Source of the DNA: Comamonadaceae bacterium
GTDB lineage: Bacteria; Pseudomonadota; Gammaproteobacteria; Burkholderiales; Burkholderiaceae_C
DNA: 7,981 nt
Assembly: GCA_947478935.1 (NCBI GenBank)
Contig: CANJXV010000110.1
Location: forward strand, 1 to 7,981
Direction of reading: 5' to 3'
Shown here: piece after piece, positions 1 to 6,632 of the stretch
Layout of the letters: each line of letters starts with the position of its first letter
Position numbering within the stretch: position 1 is the first letter of the stretch
Program-made: the position numbers and the translations under genes
The notes under the pieces: generated by a model
Seen by the model: the letters and a program-made list of their open reading frames with translations, nothing else
The model's database searches: none
Told to the model about the DNA's origin: nothing

Positions 1-569
1 AGGCCCCAGCGCATTACCCACTGCCGCGCAAACCGGTGTTTGCCAAAAGCCAAAAGTACTTGCGGGCGCTGTACGCCGGTGGCACCTTCACTGCCGAGGC
101 GCAAAGCCTGTGGGCGCAGGCCGGAATTAAGGTCTGGTCCAACGTGCCATTAGACCCCGCGCTGAACCTGTCCAAGCCACGCCAGGCGAGCCGCGAACAC
201 AGCGCCCTGGACCTGGGCGATGACGCATTTACCGTAGGCCGTCCGCACCCCATGATCGACCAGGCGGCGCGCATCGAGCGCTTACTGATGGAGGCGGCCG
301 ACCCGTCAGTGCGCGTCATCTTGCTGGACGTGGTGATCGGCTGGGGTGCGCACCGCAACCCGGCTGCCGAACTTGCCAGCGCCATCGTGCAAGCCAAAGC
401 ATTAGCCCGCAAACGCGGGCGGCAATTGGCCATCATCGGCTTTGTGTGCGGCACCGAGGTCGATCCGCAAGTGTTGTCGCAGCAAGAGGCCTTGCTGCGC
501 AAGGCCGGTATGGTGCTGGCGGGCAATAGCGCGAACGCGGCATGGCTGGCCGGGCAGTGGCTGCGATGA
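1..569 (+). CDS. fdrA: FdrA/AllF, oxamate carbamoyltransferase subunit (5'-partial)
   Basis: This is the C-terminal 188 codons of an FdrA protein; the reading frame is open to the left edge (first full codon at base 3), so the start lies outside the window. FdrA proteins are about 500-560 residues and related to succinyl-CoA synthetase, with a CoA-ligase-like C-terminal part, which is what is seen here. Visible family signatures are a Tyr-Leu-Arg-x-Leu-Tyr-x-Gly-Gly-Thr stretch (bases about 57-90), SNVPL (about 138-152), a LDLGDD segment, RPHPMID at visible residues 80-86, and an ILLDVV-GxGAH stretch near residues 104-116. In E. coli FdrA (AllF) is assigned with AllG and AllH as oxamate carbamoyltransferase, which phosphorolyses oxalurate to oxamate and carbamoyl phosphate. 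The protein is cytoplasmic. Its TGA overlaps the ATG of the carbamate kinase gene (ATGA at 566-569), and both partner genes lie downstream. Family assignment is firm; the substrate is inferred from E. coli and from the neighbours. Confidence 0.93.
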   Translation, partial: APAHYPLPRKPVFAKSQKYLRALYAGGTFTAEAQSLWAQAGIKVWSNVPLDPALNLSKPRQASREHSALDLGDDAFTVGRPHPMIDQAARIERLLMEAADPSVRVILLDVVIGWGAHRNPAAELASAIVQAKALARKRGRQLAIIGFVCGTEVDPQVLSQQEALLRKAGMVLAGNSANAAWLAGQWLR

Positions 570-1558
570 ACCAGCCCCAAGCCCTGGCGCGCAAACGGGT
601 GGTGGTGGCACTGGGTGGCAATGCGGCCTACCCGCCCACTATCAAGGGTACGGCCGAAGAGCAACTGGCCTTGATGCGCCAAGTTTGCGGGCATTTGGTG
701 GAGATCATTCGCGCCGGTTGGCAATTGGTGCTCACGCATGGCAACGGGCCGGTGGTGGGCAATATCCTGTACCGCATGGCGCGTACCGCCGACGAATTAC
801 CACCCATGCCCATGGATGTATGCGTCGCGCATTCGCAAGGCGGCATGGGCTATATGCTGCAACAAAGTTTTGCCAATGTGCTGGTCGATAGCGGTATGGA
901 TATTGTGGTGTCTTGCGTAGTGACTGAAGTGGAAGTCGATGCCGACGACCCGGCCTTTGCCAACCCGACTAAACCGGTAGGCAAGTTTTTTAGCGAAGCC
1001 GACGCGCGCGACATGGCGCAAAAAACCGGCTGGCATTTCGCTGAAGATTCTGGGCGCGGTTGGCGGCGCATGGTGGCCAGCCCGAAACCCAAAAAAATAC
1101 TCGACCTCAAAACCATCGACGCGTTGCTCGATGCCGGTGTGATTCCGATCGCCTGCGGCGGCGGCGGCGTGCCGGTGCTGCATGGTGCGGACGGGCACTG
1201 GTCCGGCGTGGCGGCCGTCATCGACAAAGACCTGACCAGTGCCATGCTGGCCGCGCATTTGCATGCAGACGCTTTGATCATGCTCACCGGCGTGGACCGC
1301 GTGGCCCTGGACTTCAACAAGCCCACGCAGCGCTGGCTGGACCACATGACTTTGGCCCAGGCCCGCGACTACAGCGCGCAAGGCCAATTTCCGGCTGGCA
1401 GCATGGGCCCCAAAATCGACGCGGCCATGAGCTACCTGCAAGAGCTGCCCAATGCCAACCACGAGGGGGAAGTGATCATCACTTCGTTGGAGCAGGCATT
1501 TGAAGCTTTGATGGGGCGCGCGGGTACGCACATCACGATGCAAACGTCCCAGCCGTGA
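566..1558 (+). CDS. arcC: Carbamate kinase (ArcC/AllK type)
   Basis: Carbamate kinase converts carbamoyl phosphate + ADP to ATP + carbamate, which decomposes to CO2 and NH3. The 330-residue protein has the amino-acid-kinase fold signatures in order: ALGGNA at residues 15-20, THGNGP at 57-62, SQGGMGY at 90-96, a VDADDPAFANPTKPVG stretch typical of the family, IDKDL at 219-223 (nucleotide site), and FPAGSMGPK near the C terminus. I chose ATG 566 because it forms an ATGA overlap with the fdrA stop and places the first beta-strand about 11 residues in, as is usual. An in-frame ATG at 542 would add 8 residues inside fdrA. Neither start has a strong ribosome binding site, so translation is probably coupled to fdrA. 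The setting, between carbamoyltransferase genes and with no arginine deiminase genes in view, suggests the catabolic allantoin-pathway role of E. coli AllK (YbcF) rather than the ArcABC route. Confidence 0.95.
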   Translation: MNQPQALARKRVVVALGGNAAYPPTIKGTAEEQLALMRQVCGHLVEIIRAGWQLVLTHGNGPVVGNILYRMARTADELPPMPMDVCVAHSQGGMGYMLQQSFANVLVDSGMDIVVSCVVTEVEVDADDPAFANPTKPVGKFFSEADARDMAQKTGWHFAEDSGRGWRRMVASPKPKKILDLKTIDALLDAGVIPIACGGGGVPVLHGADGHWSGVAAVIDKDLTSAMLAAHLHADALIMLTGVDRVALDFNKPTQRWLDHMTLAQARDYSAQGQFPAGSMGPKIDAAMSYLQELPNANHEGEVIITSLEQAFEALMGRAGTHITMQTSQP

Positions 1559-2271
1559 GTACCGACACCCTGGCACTGGCGCGCGTTCCCGGCTTTGAAA
1601 GCACGCACTACGCGCTCTGGGACGGGCGCATCGTTTGGATCGGTGATACCCCGCACAGCGATCATCCGCGCAACTTCGCGAAGCCTTGGCAAGCCACGCC
1701 TGCGCACTACGAAGCGCAGACTTTGCGTAAGGGCGCTGCACTGGCCTGGCAGACACTGCAAACCCCAACACGCCCCGGACTGTTGGCCTGGCTGGGCGGT
1801 GAGGCTTTGCCCTTCCCGCTGAACCTTGCGCATCAGCGCCTGCACGATCTCGCTCAGGCACTACGCACCCAAGACTTATCCGCTTTTGAAGCCGCCTGCC
1901 TGCGCCTGCTCGGCTTGGGCGTGGGCCTGACACCTAGCGGCGATGACCTGGTGGGCGCTGTGCTTTTTACCCTGCGCCATGCGCCTGTGCCACACTGGCA
2001 AGCTGCTATGCCGGCGCTGCGCACCCGCATCAGTCGCGCCGCGCAAAGCGCCAGTAATCCGATCAGCGCGGCCTTGCTAGACGATTTATTGCAAGGCAGC
2101 AGCTACCGCGCCTTGCACGAACTATTTGACGCCATGCACTTGCAGCAAATGCCTGCTATCTCCGAAGCAGTGCAAGGCCTGCTGCGCATCGGCGCCAGCT
2201 CGGGCGGCGATATGCTGGCCGGTGTATTGCTGACCCTCTTAAACCCTGAGCTTCCTGCCAAGCGATCATGA
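1555..2271 (+). CDS. allH: DUF2877 protein, AllH-type oxamate carbamoyltransferase subunit
   Basis: This 238-residue cytoplasmic protein belongs to the DUF2877 family (E. coli YlbF/AllH). Two glycine-rich signatures identify it: GVGLTPSGDD at residues 122-131 and GASSGGDML at 213-221, both conserved and probably phosphate- or substrate-binding (the binding role is inference). The start is GTG at 1555, which overlaps the carbamate kinase stop as GTGA. There is no other in-frame ATG, GTG or TTG between it and the upstream in-frame stop at 1501-1503, so this is the longest possible frame. The protein is somewhat shorter than the roughly 270 residues of E. coli AllH, with the difference apparently at the N terminus. 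It ends in another ATGA overlap with the DUF1116 gene. In E. coli this protein is required with FdrA and DUF1116 for oxamate carbamoyltransferase activity. Its own contribution to catalysis is not evident from sequence. Confidence 0.88.
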   Translation: MSTDTLALARVPGFESTHYALWDGRIVWIGDTPHSDHPRNFAKPWQATPAHYEAQTLRKGAALAWQTLQTPTRPGLLAWLGGEALPFPLNLAHQRLHDLAQALRTQDLSAFEAACLRLLGLGVGLTPSGDDLVGAVLFTLRHAPVPHWQAAMPALRTRISRAAQSASNPISAALLDDLLQGSSYRALHELFDAMHLQQMPAISEAVQGLLRIGASSGGDMLAGVLLTLLNPELPAKRS

Positions 2272-3713
2272 CTATAAGCACCAACACCTTACTTACCCAA
2301 GCGCCCATTGTGCTCAATATCGGCATCGATGGCTTCAACGAAAGTATCAGCCAGCACGGCGGCAAAGTGGAACATCTGCCCTGGCGCCCGCCGGGCAATG
2401 CCGACCCGCTGCTGGCCTGGAACTTGGCGCGCCTGATGGACGATGCGCGCATAAGCGCCGCCAACGCAGAGGCTTGCAAGCGCATCATCCAATCGCGCCC
2501 TATGTGGGAAGACATTGCGATGCGCGCCGACGGCGTGTGGCCCGAAATGAAAGGCACCCGCCTCTTGCTGCACGCAGGCCCGCCGGTGGCCTGGGACGCT
2601 ATGTGCGGCCCCATGCACGGCGCCATGATCGGCGCGGTGCTCTACGAAGGCTGGGCCAAAACACCCGAGCAAGCGCAAAAAATGCTGGCGCGCGGCGATA
2701 TCGAATTTGCGCAATGCCATGACTTCTGTGCCGTCGGGCCGATGACCGGCATCATCAGCGCATCTATGCCTTTGATCCAAGTGCGCGATGCCACGCATGG
2801 CAACGTGGCCTACACCAATATCAACGAAGGCATTGGCCGCTGCCTGCGCTTTGGCGCTAACGGGCCCGATGTGTTACAAAAACTCAAATGGTTTGAAGAC
2901 GTGTTGGCCCCGGTGCTCAAAGCGGCGGTACGCCACAACTTTGATAAGACCGGCGGTATCGACCTTAAAGCGATCCAATCGCAAGCGCTCTTGATGGGCG
3001 ACGAAGTACACAGCCGTAATGCAGCATCGACCGCCTTGTTTTTTATGACCTTGGCGGTACCGCTGGCGGCAGAACACAAAGGCTTGTCGCAAGACCACAT
3101 TCACCAGAGCTTGGACTTTGTGGCCAAGACATCGCAATTTTTCTTGAACTACTCCATGGCCTCGTGCAAAGCCATTATGGACGCGGCGCATGGGGTGCCC
3201 TTTAGCTCGGTAGTCACCGCCACCGCGCGCAACGGTACCGAAACCGGCCTGCGCATCAGCGGCCTGGGCAAGCAGTGGTTTACCGCCACCTCGGACTTGC
3301 CCCAAGGCTTGTTCTTTCCCGGCTTCAAACAAGAGGACGCCTGCCCGGACATTGGCGACAGCGCCATCACCGAGACCGCCGGTTTAGGCGGCTGCTCGTT
3401 TGCAGCCTCACCGGCCTTGACACTGTTGGCCGGTGGCTCGGTGAGCGACGCCGTGCGCTACAGCCGCGAGATGTACGAAATCACGGTGACTAAAAACCCG
3501 GCGCTCAGCCTGCCGGCCTTGGACTTTGAGGGTGCGCCCTGCGGCATCGACGTGCGCAAAGTATTGGACACCGGCATTCGCCCTGTGGTGACCACCGGCA
3601 TTGCGCACAAGCAAGCTGGCGTGGGCCAGATCGGTGCCGGCATTGTGCGCGTGCCCATGGCCTGTTACGCCAAGGCGCTGGACGCGATGGCCCAGCAATT
3701 TTTGAATGACTGA
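2268..3713 (+). CDS. allG: DUF1116 protein, AllG-type oxamate carbamoyltransferase subunit
   Basis: This 481-residue protein is a DUF1116 (YlbE/AllG) family member, full length for the longer members; E. coli YlbE is near 420. Recognisable conserved patches are IDGFNES near the N terminus, QCHDFCAVGPMTG at residues 149-161, NINEGIGR at 184-191, GDEVHSRNAAST around residue 245, NGTETGLRISG at 322-332 and a C-terminal GIAHKQAGVGQIGAG stretch. It has no signal peptide or membrane segment, so it is cytoplasmic. The family is assigned as part of the oxamate carbamoyltransferase complex with FdrA and DUF2877, releasing carbamoyl phosphate from oxalurate. The ATG at 2268 overlaps the preceding stop (ATGA) and has no clear ribosome binding site, which points to translational coupling. 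DUF1116, FdrA, DUF2877 and carbamate kinase recur together in ureide-catabolic clusters, but here the order differs from E. coli (kinase second, DUF1116 last). Confidence 0.92.
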   Translation: MTISTNTLLTQAPIVLNIGIDGFNESISQHGGKVEHLPWRPPGNADPLLAWNLARLMDDARISAANAEACKRIIQSRPMWEDIAMRADGVWPEMKGTRLLLHAGPPVAWDAMCGPMHGAMIGAVLYEGWAKTPEQAQKMLARGDIEFAQCHDFCAVGPMTGIISASMPLIQVRDATHGNVAYTNINEGIGRCLRFGANGPDVLQKLKWFEDVLAPVLKAAVRHNFDKTGGIDLKAIQSQALLMGDEVHSRNAASTALFFMTLAVPLAAEHKGLSQDHIHQSLDFVAKTSQFFLNYSMASCKAIMDAAHGVPFSSVVTATARNGTETGLRISGLGKQWFTATSDLPQGLFFPGFKQEDACPDIGDSAITETAGLGGCSFAASPALTLLAGGSVSDAVRYSREMYEITVTKNPALSLPALDFEGAPCGIDVRKVLDTGIRPVVTTGIAHKQAGVGQIGAGIVRVPMACYAKALDAMAQQFLND

Positions 3714-3718
3714 AAGAG
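3712..3718 (+). promoter_or_regulatory. Probable ribosome binding site of the GGT-family gene
   Basis: A purine run GAAAGAG lies 4 nt before the ATG at 3723 and overlaps the stop codon of the DUF1116 gene. It is a moderate match to the Shine-Dalgarno consensus. It is the only start in the upstream chain of genes preceded by anything like a ribosome binding site, consistent with this gene not being overlapped by its predecessor. Confidence 0.45.
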
Positions 3719-3722
3719 CCCG

Positions 3723-5354
3723 ATGCGCCAAACCCTGACATCCCCACGCGGCATGGTGACCGCTCCCCACCACCTGGCAGCAGGTAGCGCCTGCGCCGTG
3801 CTGCGCGAAGGCGGCAATGCCATCGAGGCGATGGTCGCCGCTGCGGCCACGATAGCCGTGGTGTATCCGCATATGAACGCCATCGGTGGCGATGGCTTCT
3901 GGCTGATTTCAGAGCCTGGCCAAGCGCCGGTTGCCATCGATGCCTGTGGCCGTGCAGCGGGGGCCGCGACTATAGAGTTTTATACCAGCCGAGGCCTGCA
4001 AGCCATTCCAGGGCGCGGCCCGCTGGCGGCCAATACGGTAGCCGGTGCGATTTCGGGCTGGCAAGAGGCGCTGACCCACAGCACACGCATGGGCGGCACA
4101 TTACCCACATCGCGCCTATTGCAAGACGCGATTTGGTACGCCCGCGAAGGCGCGCCGGTGACGCAAAGCCAGGTCAATTTCACCACCAAATTTTTACCGG
4201 AACTGGCCAAGGTGCCGGGCTTTGAAGGGCAATTTTTAGACCCGGCGCAAAGCGCGGGCCACAGCGCAGCCGTGCCCCAAGTAGACACCCTACGCCGCTA
4301 CCCTGCGCTGGCCGCGACCTTACAAACTTTGGCCGATAAAGGCTTGGATGATTTCTACCGGGGCAGCGTGGCCGCAGCCATTGGCGCCGAGCACGAACGC
4401 CTAGGCGGCCCCTTACGCTTGGCGGATTTGCATGCCCACCACGCCAGCAGCGTGCAGCCGCTCAGCGTCAAAGTCAGCGGAGCCACTTTGTTCAATATGA
4501 CGCCGCCTACGCAAGGCATTGCGTCCCTCATGATTTTGGCGATTTTTGACCGGCTGCGGCTGCGCCATGGTATCCGCGAGGCCGACGGTGCGCCCTATTT
4601 ACACGCGCTGGTAGAAGCCACTAAGCAAGCCTTCAAAGTGCGCAACCGCTATGTCGCCGACCCGGCCACCATGGCCGCCATGGGCGTGACGCCGCAACAG
4701 TTTTTAAGCGACGCCTTTATCGATCAATGCGTGGAGGCGGTGGACATGCACAAAGCCCTGCCCTGGCCGGAGCGCAGCATCCCCGGTGACACGATTTGGA
4801 TGGGTACTGCCGATAGCGCGGGCCGCATGGTCAGCTACATCCAAAGCGTGTACTGGGAGTTTGGCTCGGGCGTGGTCTTGTCGGATACCGGTGTGGCGTG
4901 GCAAAACAGGGGCTCCAGCTTTTCGCTGGACAGTGCTTCGCACCTGGCCTTAGCGCCACACAAAAAACCGTTTCACACCCTCAACCCGGCGCATGCGCGC
5001 TTTGATGACGGGCGCCATATGGTCTATGGCAATATGGGCGGCGACGGCCAGCCACAAAGCCAGTCGGCCGTGTTCAGCCGCTATGCGTTTTACGGCCAGA
5101 CTTTGCAACAAGCCGTCAGCGCGCCGCGCTGGCTGCTGGGCAAAACTTGGGGCCAGGAAACTACCACCCTCAAGTTTGAAAACCGCTTTGACCCGCAAGT
5201 GCTGCAAACCCTTTCAAGCGCCGGGCATGATGTAGAAGTGCTGAACGATTACAGCGACACCATGGGCCACGCGGGGGCTATCGTGCGCCAAGGCAATGGC
5301 TTGTACTTGGGCGCTGCGGATCCGCGCAGCGATGGGGTGGTGGCGGCGTATTAA
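3723..5354 (+). CDS. hpxW: GGT-family Ntn hydrolase, probable oxamate amidohydrolase (HpxW-like)
   Basis: This 543-residue protein has the gamma-glutamyltranspeptidase fold and would self-cleave before a catalytic Thr. The N-terminal block (residues about 10-62: GMVTAPHHLAA, REGGNAIEA, IGGDGFW) is typical of the cytoplasmic YwrD/HpxW-like branch. There is no signal peptide, unlike periplasmic GGT. The predicted nucleophile is Thr357 in GDTIWM, aligned with the TTH motif of classical GGT, giving subunits of about 356 and 187 residues. Downstream are QNRG (about residues 397-400), GNMGGDGQP at 436-444 (oxyanion region) and a C-terminal GAADPRSDG. Klebsiella HpxW, of this family, hydrolyses oxamate to oxalate and NH3. 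Because the four preceding genes would make oxamate, that activity is the best inference, and the symbol is given on context. A true gamma-glutamyl hydrolase or an amidase for another substrate remains possible. It begins 9 nt after the DUF1116 gene, so it is the fifth gene of the operon. Confidence 0.85.
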   Translation: MRQTLTSPRGMVTAPHHLAAGSACAVLREGGNAIEAMVAAAATIAVVYPHMNAIGGDGFWLISEPGQAPVAIDACGRAAGAATIEFYTSRGLQAIPGRGPLAANTVAGAISGWQEALTHSTRMGGTLPTSRLLQDAIWYAREGAPVTQSQVNFTTKFLPELAKVPGFEGQFLDPAQSAGHSAAVPQVDTLRRYPALAATLQTLADKGLDDFYRGSVAAAIGAEHERLGGPLRLADLHAHHASSVQPLSVKVSGATLFNMTPPTQGIASLMILAIFDRLRLRHGIREADGAPYLHALVEATKQAFKVRNRYVADPATMAAMGVTPQQFLSDAFIDQCVEAVDMHKALPWPERSIPGDTIWMGTADSAGRMVSYIQSVYWEFGSGVVLSDTGVAWQNRGSSFSLDSASHLALAPHKKPFHTLNPAHARFDDGRHMVYGNMGGDGQPQSQSAVFSRYAFYGQTLQQAVSAPRWLLGKTWGQETTTLKFENRFDPQVLQTLSSAGHDVEVLNDYSDTMGHAGAIVRQGNGLYLGAADPRSDGVVAAY

Positions 5355-5388
5355 ACCTCACCTCGCAAAAGATTTTTCACCACCACAC

Positions 5389-5395
5389 AAGGGGA
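5389..5395 (+). promoter_or_regulatory. Ribosome binding site of the MAPEG gene
   Basis: AAGGGGA sits 6 nt before the ATG at 5402 and is the strongest Shine-Dalgarno match in the window. It fixes the start of the MAPEG gene. It also suggests this gene is translated independently of the upstream operon, from which it is separated by a 47-nt gap without a clear terminator hairpin. Confidence 0.7.
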
Positions 5396-5401
5396 ATTTC
5401 G

Positions 5402-5806
5402 ATGACAGCAATCCAAGCACTTTTGGCTTTCACCGGCTGGACACTCGCCCTGGTGATGGGAATATTGTTGTACCGCGGCTTGCGCATTCTGCAAGGTAGG
5501 CCCATCACCCACTGGCCTCGCGGTGCTATGCCGGACGATGACATTGCGCTGGCGCGTCGCATTGCTGACGCGCATGCCAATTGCCTAGAAAACCTGCCCA
5601 TTTTTGCGGTGCTGGTTCTGGTCGCCGCCACGCAGGGCAAGCTCGCTTCGATAGACGTCCTGGCCGCCTGCGTGTTTTACTGCCGCGTGGCACAGTCGTT
5701 AATGCATTTGTGGGGCACCGGTAGCCTTCAAGTGCATCTGCGTGCGATATTTTGGGCCGGGCAGCTAGCGCTGTTTGTGATGATGTTTTTGCGCTTGTTG
5801 CCCTGA
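5402..5806 (+). CDS. MAPEG family membrane protein
   Basis: This is a 134-residue integral membrane protein of the MAPEG family (membrane-associated proteins in eicosanoid and glutathione metabolism), of ordinary length for bacterial members. Four hydrophobic segments are visible at about residues 4-26, 65-80, 82-103 and 112-132. The family signature is the polar-to-hydrophobic junction DAHANCLENLPIF at residues 57-69, whose Glu63-Asn64 and Pro66 are the usual conserved positions at the start of the second helix. Charged RR (52-53) and R112-H115-type positions lie in the loops. Eukaryotic relatives are microsomal glutathione transferases; the activity of bacterial members of this type is mostly unknown and I assign none. 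The start is supported by a strong ribosome binding site. It is 47 nt from the oxalurate-type operon and 33 nt before a nuclease gene, and neither neighbour suggests a function. Confidence 0.9.
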   Translation: MTAIQALLAFTGWTLALVMGILLYRGLRILQGRPITHWPRGAMPDDDIALARRIADAHANCLENLPIFAVLVLVAATQGKLASIDVLAACVFYCRVAQSLMHLWGTGSLQVHLRAIFWAGQLALFVMMFLRLLP

Positions 5807-5839
5807 GCGCCTATTTACCAAGGGATCGCCCCCTAAGTC

Positions 5840-6625
5840 ATGCAGCGGCGCAAGGTCTGGGGGCTAGGGCTTTGCATCATTGCGACATTGCTGTGGGCTT
5901 GCGGTGGTGGTGACACGCCGCGAGAGGCGGCGCCCTACGATAGCGACTGGGTAATCACTTTAGACCACGGCGGTTTTGTGCTGCGCTACGACTGCACCTT
6001 GCATACCGCTTTGCGATTTGAATATGCACTGCAGCGCGATACGGGCAACTTACCCCGCCCCAGTACCTACAGCGCCGACCCCGCACTACCAAGCCTCTGC
6101 GCCGGCCAAAGCAGCACGACAAGCTATTCCAGTGTGCATGCAGGCTACGACCGCGGACACTTAGTACCTTCAAATGCCATGGACGCCAACGCGCAGTACC
6201 TGCAAAGCGCAAATTTCATGAGCAATATCGTGCCCCAATTGGCCAGCCTGAACCAGGGCCTTTGGGAAGCCACGGATAACGTTGCCGAGTGCTACCGCGA
6301 TATCGCACCGCTGCGCGTGTATGGCGGCGTAGTATTTACAGATACAGGCAATGACTACTTCCTTAGCAGCCACGGCATTGCGACGCCCGAATATTTTTGG
6401 AAAGCGATAGTGACGACAGACCCCATCAGCGGCGCCGCACGCGCGATCGCCTGGTACTTCCCCAATCAGGCATCCCTTGGCAACGTCGATAACTACTTGG
6501 TCAGCATCGATGAACTGGAGCGCTTAGTGGGCAGGGATAGGGTAGATATGCCGGTGCTTGCAACCCTCAAGGCGGAGAAGCCAAGCACAACGTGGGCGAT
6601 TCCGGCTGGGTGCAAGCTTAACTAA
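5840..6625 (+). CDS. DNA/RNA non-specific endonuclease, putative lipoprotein (NUC1 family)
   Basis: This 261-residue protein is a Serratia-nuclease/NucA-type endonuclease of the beta-beta-alpha-metal class, which cuts DNA and RNA without sequence preference. The N terminus is a signal peptide with basic residues at 3-5, a hydrophobic core and a LWAC lipobox-like site that would leave Cys21 acylated, followed by a Gly-rich linker. The mature protein would sit on the periplasmic or outer face of the envelope. The catalytic DRGH is at residues 104-107, with His107 as general base. The MSNIVPQ...LNQG block ends with the metal-binding Asn138. Eight residues later, where Serratia nuclease has Glu127 (Asn119 + 8), this protein has Asp146. 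Cysteines in the mature part could form disulfides, which fits export. ATG 5840 follows an in-frame TAA at 5834-5836 and is therefore the earliest start; a weak AAGGGA lies rather far upstream (about 5820). Family assignment is firm; lipidation is predicted only. Confidence 0.9.
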   Translation: MQRRKVWGLGLCIIATLLWACGGGDTPREAAPYDSDWVITLDHGGFVLRYDCTLHTALRFEYALQRDTGNLPRPSTYSADPALPSLCAGQSSTTSYSSVHAGYDRGHLVPSNAMDANAQYLQSANFMSNIVPQLASLNQGLWEATDNVAECYRDIAPLRVYGGVVFTDTGNDYFLSSHGIATPEYFWKAIVTTDPISGAARAIAWYFPNQASLGNVDNYLVSIDELERLVGRDRVDMPVLATLKAEKPSTTWAIPAGCKLN

Positions 6626-6632
6626 GCAAGCA

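Noticed and set aside
542..565. Upstream in-frame ATG at 542 as the carbamate kinase start
   Set aside because: It would add 8 residues inside fdrA without a ribosome binding site, while ATG 566 forms the same ATGA overlap used by the other genes and gives a normal N terminus.
14..739. Open frame of 241 codons on the minus strand over fdrA and the kinase
   Set aside because: Its low-complexity Ala/Arg/Ser/Pro-rich translation has no family signature, and it is a shadow of the two plus-strand genes.
797..1933. Long open frame of 378 codons on the minus strand
   Set aside because: It lies antisense across the well-supported carbamate kinase and DUF2877 genes, shows no recognisable motifs, and long antisense frames are expected in GC-rich coding DNA.
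5822..5835. Small inverted repeat AGGG...CCCT upstream of the nuclease start as a terminator or operator
   Set aside because: The arms are only four bases with no following T-run, which is too weak to call.
5786..5836. Possible promoter before the nuclease gene (TTGCGC, 17-nt spacer, TATTTA)
   Set aside because: Only about half the bases match each sigma-70 hexamer, and such matches are common by chance; I could not support it.
6626..6632. Bidirectional terminator between the convergent nuclease and permease genes
   Set aside because: Only 7 nt separate the stops, and I found no convincing GC-rich stem with a T-run on either strand around it.
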